Notes under the pieces: model-generated
The model's database searches: none
Told to the model about the DNA's origin: nothing
The model's input: the letters and a program-made list of their open reading frames with translations, nothing else
Part shown: positions 16,249-24,296 of the stretch, piece by piece
How positions within the stretch are numbered: position 1 is the first letter of the stretch
Layout: each line of letters starts with the position of its first letter
Source of the DNA: Arthrobacter alpinus
GTDB taxonomy: Bacteria; Actinomycetota; Actinomycetes; Actinomycetales; Micrococcaceae
Assembly (NCBI RefSeq): GCF_001294625.1
Contig: NZ_CP012677.1
Coordinates: 3,968,001-4,032,000, forward strand
Direction: 5' to 3'
DNA: 64,000 bases
Made by a program: the position numbers and the translations under genes

Positions 16249-16340
16249 AACGCGTCAACAATACCGGCTTAGAGCGCTGGAGCAAAAATGGCGGTTTCCA
16301 TCCCACCTAATATGTCCGATCCATGGTGCAAGATAAGCAC

Positions 16341-17513
16341 ATGGACACTCCAACGCAACGTGCCTGGAGCTGGCACAAACAAGGCCTGGACGGATCGCTG
16401 GAGGGGAGCACCAGCGCCGAAATATTCACCAAGGCAGGGTGGGCCCGGTCCGTGGGCGGCGCAAACCCCTACCTGACACTCTTCTCCCGGGCGGGGATCC
16501 GCAGGGATGTGGCCGACGCCGACGTCGCCGCAGTGCGCATCCACGAACTTCCGACGGCGCGCGGCTGCACCTACGTCCTCGGGGCTGACGACTTCGCCTG
16601 GGCTCTGACTCTGGGGCGGGCGGCGGCCGACGCTTCGGTGAAGATCCTGGACAAACTCGGCGTGGACCGTCGGGAAATCGACGAGCTTGCCGCGAAGACC
16701 CTGGCATTACTCCAGGATGCCGCCAGCAACGGCACCGGCGCCCTGGACCCGAAGCAGCTCAGGGACAGCCTTGGCGACGCCGTCCGCAGTTTGGGCGAGG
16801 AAGGCAAGAAGAAGGGGGCCTCCACCACCCTGCCCACCGTGCTGGGGATGCTCCAGGCCGGCGGGCGCATCCGGCGCGTCCCGCTAAACGGCCGGCTGGA
16901 CCAGCAACGCTACGCTTACACCTTCTGGGGGCTGGAGCCCGCGCCGGAAACCACAGAACAAGCCCGCGCCACCTTGATGGAACGGTATCTGGGCTGGACG
17001 GGCGGGGCCACACTCAAGCAAACCCAGTGGTTCACAGCCTTTACCGTGGCGCAAACCAAGGCAGCGCTCGCAGCAGCCCAGGCCGTGGAAGTTGACGGGC
17101 TGTGGCTGCTGCCCGCAGACACCGACGAGAGGGAAAACTATACGGCGCCGCGGGAGGAGAAGATCCAGCTGCTCGCCGGCACCGATGCGCTCTTCCTGCT
17201 CAGGCGCAACGCCGCCAGCCACTTTGCGCAGGATGATCAGGACCGTCAGCTGCTCACCCAGAAACTGGCACTCCAGGCCGATCTTCCCGACCATCCCATC
17301 GTGGACCGCGGCCTCATCATCGGCTTGTGGCAGTACGATCCTGGTAACAAACGGATCGCGCACTGGCTCTTCAATGAACCCACCACGGCGGTGATGCACC
17401 GGATCAAGGAGGTGGAGGCGTTCATTCGCGATGACCTGGGCGACTTCCGCAGCTTCAGCTTGGACTCGCCGTCGAGCAGGCAAAAACGCATCGACGCCAT
17501 CAACGCCGCCTGA
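16341..17513 (+). CDS. Winged-helix DNA glycosylase, AlkZ/YcaQ-like family
   Basis: 390 residues from ATG 16341, chosen because family members begin close to RAWSWHKQGLDG; an ATG at 16323 is also possible. The protein is built of tandem winged helices: TTLPTVLGMLQAGGRIRRVPLNGRLDQQRYAYTFWG, then LMERYLGWTGGATLKQTQWFTAFTVAQTKAAL, then ALFLLRRNAASHFAQDDQDRQLL and RGLIIGLWQYDPGNKRIAHW. This is the AlkZ-like family, whose studied members remove alkylated bases or unhook interstrand crosslinks. I cannot place the catalytic Gln motif with certainty. It stands alone, convergent with the next gene. Confidence 0.8.
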   Translation: MDTPTQRAWSWHKQGLDGSLEGSTSAEIFTKAGWARSVGGANPYLTLFSRAGIRRDVADADVAAVRIHELPTARGCTYVLGADDFAWALTLGRAAADASVKILDKLGVDRREIDELAAKTLALLQDAASNGTGALDPKQLRDSLGDAVRSLGEEGKKKGASTTLPTVLGMLQAGGRIRRVPLNGRLDQQRYAYTFWGLEPAPETTEQARATLMERYLGWTGGATLKQTQWFTAFTVAQTKAALAAAQAVEVDGLWLLPADTDERENYTAPREEKIQLLAGTDALFLLRRNAASHFAQDDQDRQLLTQKLALQADLPDHPIVDRGLIIGLWQYDPGNKRIAHWLFNEPTTAVMHRIKEVEAFIRDDLGDFRSFSLDSPSSRQKRIDAINAA

Positions 17514-17524
17514 CAGTCAGCTAG

Positions 17525-17968
17525 CTACGCCCCCGCTTTGCGCCACACAATCTGTTCACCAAGTGAAACACTCATCTCCCCGGGTTGGGGGGCTTCCCCG
17601 GCCAGCAAATACGGTTGCACGATGCTCAGCGACACGCCTTCGACGTGCTCGGCCGCCAGGTGGATGGCGTCGGTGCCCTGGTTCGGAAGTGAGATGTTTG
17701 AAACCACGATGGCGGCCCTGAGTTCGTCGTGGCGCTTGGAGAGGCCGTGGTAGCAGTCGGCGATGATCTCGCTCGACCCCGAGGCATCCTCCTCGCGGGG
17801 TTCGGCCATGATGAAAGCAGGCTTGCCGTCGGTGCCGATGGCGGCGGCAAACGGGACGAACTCGCCGTACTTGGCCAGACACTGGTGCGCGAACGGCAGC
17901 GCCATGTTCAGCAAGCCTTCCAAGTCTTCCTGTGCCGCCTCGGACACGGAATCACGCCATGATGTCAC
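17525..17968 (-). CDS. Conserved hypothetical protein, paralogue of the gene at 42300-42776
   Basis: 147 residues from a GTG at 17968 (a GAGGGTGG stretch lies upstream); a longer start at 18031 is possible. The second half, ELRAAIVVSNISLPNQGTDAIHLAAEHVEGVSLSIVQPYLL, closely parallels the 42-kb protein (AAAVVCDIHLPDDSTDAIHIMAEHSNGVSISAVRPY). Both also share an F(V/L)P..A first strand and a C-terminal GEQIVW/GENQIW. No signal peptide, membrane segment or catalytic motif stands out. The function is unknown; a small alpha/beta fold is likely. It lies next to tadA on the same strand. Confidence 0.72.
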   Translation of the reverse strand: MTSWRDSVSEAAQEDLEGLLNMALPFAHQCLAKYGEFVPFAAAIGTDGKPAFIMAEPREEDASGSSEIIADCYHGLSKRHDELRAAIVVSNISLPNQGTDAIHLAAEHVEGVSLSIVQPYLLAGEAPQPGEMSVSLGEQIVWRKAGA

Positions 17969-18055
17969 AGTCCACCCTCGCAGAAAATAGTTGTCCACCC
18001 GGTTTCCGGGCTCCGGAGCAGACTTTACCAAGGCGGTGCGCGTTACCAGGGCTCG

Positions 18056-18550
18056 CTAGCGGTGTCCGCTGAAGAAGTCCCTCAACAGTGCAGCGCATTC
18101 CTCCTCCCGGACGCCGGGGAAGACCTCCACCCAGTGGTTGAGGCGGCGTTCGCGCAGCACGTCAAAAACCGACCCCGCTGCTCCGGCCTTCTCATCCCAG
18201 GCCCCAAAGACGACGCGCGGCACACGTGCCAGCACAATGGCCCCGGCACACATGGTGCACGGTTCCAGGGTCACCACCAGGGTGCAACCTGCAAGACGCC
18301 AAGAGCCCAGCTTCTTGGCCGCCTCGCGGATGGCCACCACCTCGGCATGCGCCGTGGGGTCTCCATGTGCTTCACGTTCGTTGCGCCCCAAACCGAGGAC
18401 TTCGCCGTCGTTCCCTATGACCACGGCACCGATCGGCACGTCCCCCGTGAGGAGGGCGCGGCGGGCTTCAGAGAGGGCCAAGCCCATCCACTGGGCGTGC
18501 ATAGCCGTGGTGGTGGTCTCGATTGGGTTGAAATTCGCGGTGGAGGGCAC
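18056..18550 (-). CDS. tadA: tRNA adenosine(34) deaminase TadA
   Basis: 164 residues. The cytidine-deaminase-fold zinc site is complete: HAEVVAIREA (His and the proton-shuttle Glu) and PCTMCAGAIVLARV (two Cys). TadA converts A34 to inosine in tRNA-Arg(ACG), and a tRNA-Arg(ACG) gene lies at 38278-38350 in this window. Related deaminases acting on other bases share the motifs, but the AHxxG-like GAWDEKAGAAGSVFDVLRE end fits TadA. It is divergent from upp, with 22 bases between the starts. Confidence 0.9.
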   Translation of the reverse strand: MPSTANFNPIETTTTAMHAQWMGLALSEARRALLTGDVPIGAVVIGNDGEVLGLGRNEREAHGDPTAHAEVVAIREAAKKLGSWRLAGCTLVVTLEPCTMCAGAIVLARVPRVVFGAWDEKAGAAGSVFDVLRERRLNHWVEVFPGVREEECAALLRDFFSGHR

Positions 18551-18572
18551 GGCTCAATGGTAGCTTTTATCT

Positions 18573-19211
18573 ATGCGCGTACTGGTTGCGGATCATCCGC
18601 TGATTGCCCACAAGTTGACCGTTCTGCGGGACAAGAACACTCCGTCCCCCATTTTCCGGCAGTTGACCGAAGAACTTGTCACTTTGCTGGCCTATGAGGC
18701 AACCCGTGAAGTTCGGGTTCAACCCGTGAAAATTGAGACCCCCGTGACCTCCACGATTGGCACCGGGTTGTGCAAGCCCACACCCCTGGTGGTGCCGATC
18801 CTGCGTGCCGGCCTGGGCATGCTCGAGGGTATGACCCGGCTGTTGCCCACCGCCGAGGTAGGCTTCCTGGGTATGGCCCGCAACGAGGAAACCCTCGAGG
18901 CCATCACCTATGCTGAACGCCTCCCCGAGGACCTGACAGGGCGCCAGGTCTACGTCCTGGATCCCATGCTGGCCACCGGCGCCACCCTGATCGAAGCCTT
19001 CAAGTTCCTCTTTGACCGCGGCGCCGCGGACATCACCTGCATCTGCCTACTGGCCGCCCCCGAGGGCCTGGCCAAACTTGAAGCCGCCCACGGCGACCGC
19101 GACAACGTTCATATTGTGCTGGCCTCCATTGACGAGGGCCTGGACGAAAACTCTTACATCGTGCCGGGTCTAGGCGACGCCGGCGACCGCCTGTACGGCG
19201 TGGTGGACTGA
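18573..19211 (+). CDS. upp: Uracil phosphoribosyltransferase
   Basis: 212 residues, the normal length. It makes UMP from uracil and PRPP in pyrimidine salvage. Diagnostic motifs are [27 protein letters not shown] at the N-terminus, [14 protein letters not shown], the PRPP loop [16 protein letters not shown], and [23 protein letters not shown], the uracil-binding end. It is transcribed divergently from tadA and ends at a long hairpin shared with the convergent gene. Confidence 0.97.
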   Translation: MRVLVADHPLIAHKLTVLRDKNTPSPIFRQLTEELVTLLAYEATREVRVQPVKIETPVTSTIGTGLCKPTPLVVPILRAGLGMLEGMTRLLPTAEVGFLGMARNEETLEAITYAERLPEDLTGRQVYVLDPMLATGATLIEAFKFLFDRGAADITCICLLAAPEGLAKLEAAHGDRDNVHIVLASIDEGLDENSYIVPGLGDAGDRLYGVVD

Positions 19212-19222
19212 CCCTTGTGACG

Positions 19223-19286
19223 AGAACGGGGCCAACCCGCGAGAACGGGTATATTACCCACCGTTCTCGCGGGTTGGCCCCGTTCT
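19223..19286. terminator. Long perfect hairpin between convergent genes
   Basis: A 26-bp perfect stem (19223-19248 with 19261-19286) and 12-base loop lie between upp and the convergent transglycosylase-like gene. It can serve both strands. The stem is far longer than a standard intrinsic terminator. Confidence 0.7.
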
Positions 19287-19302
19287 GGCGTTAAAAGCGG
19301 GC

Positions 19303-20052
19303 TTAGTACCAGCCGACGGCGTTCGAGTGTCCCCACGCGCCGCACGGGGTGCCGTAGCGCCCCGCGATGTACGTCAATCCCCACGCGATCTGGGTTTGGT
19401 AGTTGGTGGCCCAGTCCGCGCCGACGCTTTCCATCTTGCTCGCTGGCAGTGATTGGGCAATCCCGTAGGCGCCGCTGGAGGGATTTTCCGCCGACGTGAG
19501 CCAGCTGGATTCGCGTTCCCACAGCTGGGTCAGGCAGCTCATTTGCTCTGCGCCCCAGCCGCGGGCGCTCAAAGTTGTGGCGGCGTAGGCTTTCGCGGCG
19601 GCCGGGTTGTCGGCAACTACGGCTGCGGCGGGCGCTGCCGTGGGGCTCCCCACCGCAGTGACGGCGTCGGCCTGGCTCTTGACAGTGGGCGAGGTGCTAG
19701 ATGCGGTGCTGGAGCCGAGCGGGACGCTGGAAAATGCGATGGCCGCATCAGACGGTGCGGAAATGGCCGACGGCGCTGCATTGGACGCGGTGGTCGATGT
19801 CAGGCTGGCTGCCGAGAAGTCAGCGGGGGCATTGTGGGCACCAGCCTGGGTCAAACCTCCGCCGGCTAGCAGTGCCCCGGCGATGGCAACGACTGCCATG
19901 CGTTTGGCCGGACTTACGCGCCGGGCGTTGCTGTGGGAGGCGGCCGCACTGGCGGACCCGGGGCGTTTGGCTTCTTGGCGGGAAGGATCTTGGCGGGAAG
20001 GATTGCTGGCGGAATCGGCGCGGCGGCGGCCGCGCGCAGGTGTATCGGGCAT
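19303..20052 (-). CDS. Secreted transglycosylase-like cell-wall protein under riboswitch control
   Basis: 249 residues from ATG 20052 behind GAGAGG. An Arg/Ser/Pro-rich cytoplasmic tail is followed by one hydrophobic segment (MAVVAIAGALLAGGGLTQAGAHA-like, ~residues 50-75), then a long Ala/Ser/Thr linker. The C-terminal ~90 residues form a lysozyme-like domain: MSCLTQLWERESSWLTSAENPSSGAYGIAQ with the candidate catalytic Glu in ERESSW, and ending in YIAGRYGTPCGAWGHSNAVGWY. This is the aggregation-promoting-factor/transglycosylase type that remodels peptidoglycan outside the cell. The c-di-AMP riboswitch upstream supports a wall/osmotic role. Confidence 0.82.
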   Translation of the reverse strand: MPDTPARGRRRADSASNPSRQDPSRQEAKRPGSASAAASHSNARRVSPAKRMAVVAIAGALLAGGGLTQAGAHNAPADFSAASLTSTTASNAAPSAISAPSDAAIAFSSVPLGSSTASSTSPTVKSQADAVTAVGSPTAAPAAAVVADNPAAAKAYAATTLSARGWGAEQMSCLTQLWERESSWLTSAENPSSGAYGIAQSLPASKMESVGADWATNYQTQIAWGLTYIAGRYGTPCGAWGHSNAVGWY

Positions 20053-20069
20053 AGTGAACAGGACCTCTC

Positions 20070-20265
20070 TACGCCTGCGAGGTGAGCTGTCGGGAACGGA
20101 TGAGAGCATCCGGCCAGGCGCCGGGCAAAAAAATGCCCGCGCTTTGGTTTAACCCCAAGGACTTCCAAGGTGGAGGCCCGCAAAGATTGGGTCCCCCGTC
20201 TCTGCCATCAGTGTGAACGGGAAATGGGCGGCGGCAGAGCTCGGCGAACCGTCCATTTGCGCCCT
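20070..20265 (-). promoter_or_regulatory. ydaO-type c-di-AMP riboswitch
   Basis: Read on the minus strand, the leader contains the characteristic blocks of the ydaO/yuaA class in order: GGTTCGCCGAGCTCTGCCGCC, ACGGGGGACCCA, TTGGGGTTAAACC, and the 3' block GACAGCTCACCTCGCAGGCG. It ends just before the ribosome site of the wall-hydrolase gene. In actinobacteria this class commonly precedes cell-wall hydrolases and turns expression down when c-di-AMP is high. The edges are approximate. Confidence 0.85.
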
Positions 20266-20362
20266 GGAACCGTTGGTGTTTCGGTAGGCACTTTCCCAAC
20301 TTTACGCAACGAAACCGCGTATGTCACATTTTGGTAACGGGCATGACGGGACAGCCATTTAC

Positions 20363-20375
20363 TTAGCAATGCTAA
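20363..20375 (+). promoter_or_regulatory. Likely MarR operator
   Basis: TTAGC-AAT-GCTAA is a 13-base inverted repeat 47 bases before the MarR-type gene, with a further GCTAA half-site at about 20384. Inverted arms of this kind are typical MarR targets. Autoregulation is inferred. Confidence 0.55.
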
Positions 20376-20422
20376 TGACCTAGGCTAAGGAAAACGAGAT
20401 ACGTAACTTTTTCAGCGGACAG

Positions 20423-20941
20423 ATGCAGGCGATGACTGAGGCTTCAACAGCATTTACGACGGCGGAACATGGTCCGCCACTGCCTCTCGCCGGGTGCGAG
20501 GAGACTCCGGACCAAACACGAACTGCGGATGCGGGCCTCCTTGCCGCCGAACTGCGTGTAGCGATCATGCGCACCTCCCGCCGGGTGCGGGCAGAGGGGG
20601 CTTCCCGGGAAATCAGCCCCGGACAATATTCGGTGCTAGTGGGCGTCGTGGACGGCGCCCGGACCTCCGGGCAACTCGCCGAACGCGAGCAGATTCAGGC
20701 GCCATCGATGACCCGCATAGTCAACGGACTGGTGGCTGCCGGCTTCGTCACCCGCGAGGCCAGCCCCCAGGACGGACGGCAGGTGTTGGTGCGAATAACC
20801 AGCGCCGGAACCGAGGTGCTCCGGCAGGCCCGCTCGCGGCGGACGCAATGGTTGGCCCAACGCGTTGCCGCCCTGACCACTGAAGAGCGTGCCACACTTC
20901 ACCGGGCTGCCCTGATCCTGACGGAGATGAGCGGCTCGTGA
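20423..20941 (+). CDS. MarR family transcriptional regulator
   Basis: 172 residues. A winged helix-turn-helix of the MarR type is clear: LRVAIMRTSRRVRAEG, ISPGQYSVLVGVVDGARTSGQLAEREQIQAPSMTRIVNGLVAAGFVTREASPQDGRQVLVRITSAG, then the dimerisation helix TEERATLHRAALIL. The DGRQ wing is diagnostic. Starts at 20423 or 20432 are both possible. Its stop overlaps the GTG of the MFS transporter gene by 4 bases, so it probably represses this exporter operon and its own promoter, with release by a small ligand that is unknown. Confidence 0.9.
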   Translation: MQAMTEASTAFTTAEHGPPLPLAGCEETPDQTRTADAGLLAAELRVAIMRTSRRVRAEGASREISPGQYSVLVGVVDGARTSGQLAEREQIQAPSMTRIVNGLVAAGFVTREASPQDGRQVLVRITSAGTEVLRQARSRRTQWLAQRVAALTTEERATLHRAALILTEMSGS

Positions 20942-22203
20942 ATTCCATGTTCCGTGCCCTGAAGGTGTTCAACTACCGGCTCTGGGTGACCGGAGCGTTG
21001 GTGTCCAACATTGGCACCTGGATGCAACGCGTGGCCCAGGACTGGCTGGTGCTGACCATCTTGACCAACCATTCCGGAACTGCCGCCGGCATCACCACCG
21101 GACTGCAGTTCTTGCCCATTCTCTTTCTGGGCCCCTTCGCCGGCCTGGTGGGCGACCGCGTGAACAAGAGAAAGCTGTTGCTGTGGACCCAGAGCGCCAT
21201 GGGGCTCTTCGCCCTGCTGCTGGGCCTGCTGGTGATCACCCACACGGTGGAGCTGTGGCACGTGTATTTGCTGGCATTCTTGCTCGGTGTGGCCAGCGCC
21301 TTTGACGCCCCGTCACGGCAGGCATTTGTCTCAGAAGTCGTCGATAAAGAAGATATCCCCAACGCCGTCGCCCTTAACAGTGCCTCCTTCAACCTGGCCC
21401 GCCTGGCAGGCCCCGGGATTGCCGGGCTGGTGATTGCCTTCTTTGGGACAGGTCCGGCCTTCTTGATCAATGCGGCAAGCTTCCTGGCGGTGATCATTTC
21501 GCTATGGCGCATGCGTGTCTGCGAATTGCAGCCTGCGGTGCAGGTGCCACGGGCCAAGGGGCAGATTCGCGAAGGGTTCAGCTACATCCGCCAACGGCCG
21601 GATCTGATGATGATCATGTTTCTGGTGTTCATGGTGGGCACCTTTGGCATGAATTTCCAGATCACCAATGCCCTTATGGCCACTACCGTGTTCCATCTGG
21701 GGCCCGGTGAGTATGGGCTTCTGGGATCCGTCATGGCTGTCGGTACGCTGGCGGCAGCCCTCATGGCGGCGCGGCGCAAGAGGATGCGGATGCTTTACAT
21801 CGTGGGCGGGGCCTTTGCATTTGGGGTAACCGTTGCCATCGCCGCGTTCATGCCCACCTTCTTGCTCTATGCCCTTGCCTTGGTCCCTGTGGGGCTGGCG
21901 TCGTTGACATTCCTGAACGCCTGCAACACCACCGTCCAGCTGACCACCGATTCAGCCATGCGTGGACGTGTCTTGGCGGTTTACATGATGGTCCTGCAAG
22001 GTGGCACGCCCATTGGGGCGCCCTTGGTTGGCTGGATCGCCACCGAATTTGGAGCCCGCTGGTCGCTGGGGATCGGCGCCGTGGTGGCTGTAGTCTGTTC
22101 GGCGATTGCCATGGTCATGATGAACCGGCGCAACAATATCCGCTTCCGGGACCAGTTCCAAAGCATGCGGCCATTTGCCGTGGCCCGCATCCTGCACCGA
22201 TAA
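20938..22203 (+). CDS. MFS transporter (EntS-like exporter)
   Basis: 421 residues with about 12 membrane segments. N-terminal FNYRLWVTGALVSNIGTWMQRVAQDWLVL and the cytoplasmic loop GLVGDRVNKRKLLLWTQ (MFS signature) place it in the MFS_3/EntS-like group; AFDAPSRQAFVSEVV is another marker. Members export siderophores, drugs or metabolites with proton antiport. It starts at a GTG overlapping the MarR gene's TGA, which points to an efflux pump controlled by that regulator. The substrate cannot be told from sequence. Confidence 0.9.
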   Translation: MNSMFRALKVFNYRLWVTGALVSNIGTWMQRVAQDWLVLTILTNHSGTAAGITTGLQFLPILFLGPFAGLVGDRVNKRKLLLWTQSAMGLFALLLGLLVITHTVELWHVYLLAFLLGVASAFDAPSRQAFVSEVVDKEDIPNAVALNSASFNLARLAGPGIAGLVIAFFGTGPAFLINAASFLAVIISLWRMRVCELQPAVQVPRAKGQIREGFSYIRQRPDLMMIMFLVFMVGTFGMNFQITNALMATTVFHLGPGEYGLLGSVMAVGTLAAALMAARRKRMRMLYIVGGAFAFGVTVAIAAFMPTFLLYALALVPVGLASLTFLNACNTTVQLTTDSAMRGRVLAVYMMVLQGGTPIGAPLVGWIATEFGARWSLGIGAVVAVVCSAIAMVMMNRRNNIRFRDQFQSMRPFAVARILHR

Positions 22204-22796
22204 GCGCCGCCACCGCTTGCGTCGGTGCTAGCTCTGATACAGCACAGTGCGGGCGGACCTGGAGCCGGTGATCCGCAACCTTTGCTGACCTACCGTAGAA
22301 GGCTGGGAGAAAACCGAACGCCGCCGATCGTTTGCGAGGACATCATAGACATGCTTTTTTGTGAAATGAATATATTCGTCGATAATCGCCTTTTCGTAGA
22401 ATTTATGACAATAAAATCCGACAAGATCTTTAGGAAGTTTGACACAAAGCGTCATTTACGGTGCAATTGAGACTAAAGATACATTGTCGCCTTGGTCACA
22501 AATGGCCCGTCAGTCTCAAATGGTGGACACTTCCCCCCTTTGTTACTTGCACGTTCGGATTGTTACGTAGGAGACTAGCTAGTGTGAACAACCACTCAGT
22601 GAATTCTGCAGCAACAGTCCTCGTCCGGGCCACGGGACAGATGTTGATGCGCTGTCGAATGCAGGCCTAGCCGGACCCCTTTGTTTTATGCATTTTCGGC
22701 CACTGGCCGGCTCGCAACCGGGCAGTTAGTTCCGGTTTCCAGCACACGAGGAAAGCATTCGCGCCGTAGCATACGGCCATACACCTAGGTAGTTCA
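22204..22796. other. AT-richer intergenic region of ~590 bases
   Basis: The stretch 22330-22560 is clearly richer in A/T than its surroundings and has no credible gene. A possible 28-codon leader, GTG 22583 to TAG 22669, follows TAGGAG; its start and coding are weakly supported. The region lies upstream of the winged-helix regulator and may hold its promoter. Confidence 0.4.
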
Positions 22797-23648
22797 ATGT
22801 CTGTAGCATCCGGATACGTCCATATCTCTGTTCGCAACGCCGCCAAAGCTGTAGCCCGTGGCGGCTCACAAAACCCGCTGAACCGCAGCCTGCACCAGGA
22901 TCAGCCATCCTACGAAGGCCCGGCCTCCTACCGGCGGGACGCTGATGCCATGTCCTCCCGCTTTCGCACCGTTCCCACCAACGACACCAACCCGATGACT
23001 GCGCCCACCCCTGTGGTTGCAGGCGGTGACAAGCTGCGTGGTGTCGCCACTGACAACGTTGCCCGCGGCTTCGTCCTTTACGTTGGCGTGGATGAGGACA
23101 CCGCGGCCGCGGCCGGGACCTCCCTTGCCAAGCTCGCACAAGAAATCCGGGCCTATGCCCAGACTTTGGTGCCCCAGGCCCAGAGCTATGCGGCCGTGGC
23201 CATCGCGCCGTCGGATGCGGTGGGGACACCGCTGGACGTGGTGCGCTCCACCTTTGGTGACCCCACGGTGCTTACCCGCCAGCGTCAAGAAGCCCTCCGC
23301 CTCCCCGTAGCCACCGAACAGCGACCCACGGGTGTGCTGATCGACTTGGCCCGCCGTGAAGTACACCTTGACGGCGATACCCTGAACCTCACGTTCAAGG
23401 AATTTGAGCTGTTGAACTACTTGGTGGAAAACGGTACCCGCACCGTGGGCCGTGACGAACTCCTTGAAGGGCTGTGGAGCAACGCCGACGAGGTCCCCAA
23501 TGAGCGGACCATCGATGTGCACATCCGCCGTCTGCGTTCGAAGTTGGGCCGCCTGGCCAATACGGTGCGCACCGTCCGTGGCGAGGGTTACCGTTTCTAC
23601 GAGCACCCCGAAGTGGTTGTTTGGGCCGCACCGGAATACTCCATCTAG
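22797..23648 (+). CDS. Winged-helix (OmpR/PhoB-type) regulator without a receiver domain
   Basis: 283 residues. The C-terminal ~95 residues are a PhoB-type DNA-binding domain: IDLARREVHLDGDTLNLTFKEFELLNYLVENGTRTVGRDELLEGLW, ERTIDVHIRRLRSKLG and the wing VRTVRGEGYRFYE. Ahead of it is a ~100-residue domain (ARGFVLYVGVDEDTAAAAGTSLAKLAQEIRAYAQ) with no phosphorylatable Asp pocket, so it is not a classical response regulator. The N-terminal 65 residues are polar and probably disordered. This architecture is common in Micrococcaceae. The target genes are unknown. No sensor kinase lies beside it. Confidence 0.85.
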   Translation: MSVASGYVHISVRNAAKAVARGGSQNPLNRSLHQDQPSYEGPASYRRDADAMSSRFRTVPTNDTNPMTAPTPVVAGGDKLRGVATDNVARGFVLYVGVDEDTAAAAGTSLAKLAQEIRAYAQTLVPQAQSYAAVAIAPSDAVGTPLDVVRSTFGDPTVLTRQRQEALRLPVATEQRPTGVLIDLARREVHLDGDTLNLTFKEFELLNYLVENGTRTVGRDELLEGLWSNADEVPNERTIDVHIRRLRSKLGRLANTVRTVRGEGYRFYEHPEVVVWAAPEYSI

Positions 23649-23677
23649 CGGTTGCCCCGGACCAGTTCAGGAACGTG

Positions 23678-23718
23678 CGACGGCGGTCGGGTCACCTTAG
23701 GTGAGCTGACCGCCGTCG
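23678..23718 (+). terminator. Hairpin after the winged-helix regulator
   Basis: An 11-bp outer stem (23678-23688 with 23708-23718) and a short inner stem are followed by TTCCC. It sits between the regulator and the phosphatase gene. Confidence 0.65.
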
Positions 23719-23747
23719 TTCCCATTAAATTTCACTAAACTGTGAAC

Positions 23748-24269
23748 ATGAGCGAACACCACATTAAACGGCTGATCCTGATGCGTCATTCCAAGGCGGC
23801 CTTCCCGCTGGGTGTGGAAGACCACGAGAGGCCGCTGGCCCAGCGCGGACACACCGAGGCGCCGCTGGCCGGGAAATGGCTGGTGGAGAACGCCGTGGTG
23901 CCCGATTTCATCCTGTGTTCCTCAGCCCTGCGGACGCGGCAAACCTGCACCTGGGTGTGCCAGCAGCTGGGGGAGAAGGCGCCCACGCCCAAACTTGAGG
24001 ATGGCTTGTACGCTGCCGGGCCACGCCAGATCCTGTCCGTGATCAACCATGTTCCGGAGACTGTCACCACGCTCATGGTGATAAGCCACATGCCAGGCGT
24101 CCAGGAGGCTGCCCTGCGGCTGGCGTCGCGGGAATCGGACCAGGAGGCGTACATGTACCTGGCCTCGGGGTTTCCCACCAGCGCCTTTGCCGTCTTTGAG
24201 CACGGGGGCGACTGGGCAACCCTTGACGGCCAGGACGCGACGCTGCGCAATTTTGTGGTGCCGCGCTAG
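23748..24269 (+). CDS. SixA-like histidine phosphatase
   Basis: 173 residues. The branch-2 histidine phosphatase core is seen: catalytic RHSKA near residue 13 (LILMRHSKAAFP), the second Arg/His region ERPLAQRGHTEA, CSSALRTRQTC, and a distal catalytic His in LMVISHMPGVQEA. SixA removes phosphate from phosphohistidine in signalling or PTS proteins; relatives act on small phosphoesters, so the substrate is uncertain. The ATG at 23748 is preferred over an in-frame GTG six bases upstream; neither has a strong ribosome site. Confidence 0.85.
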   Translation: MSEHHIKRLILMRHSKAAFPLGVEDHERPLAQRGHTEAPLAGKWLVENAVVPDFILCSSALRTRQTCTWVCQQLGEKAPTPKLEDGLYAAGPRQILSVINHVPETVTTLMVISHMPGVQEAALRLASRESDQEAYMYLASGFPTSAFAVFEHGGDWATLDGQDATLRNFVVPR

Positions 24270-24296
24270 AGACGCCGGGCCCCCGGGAACACGCAG

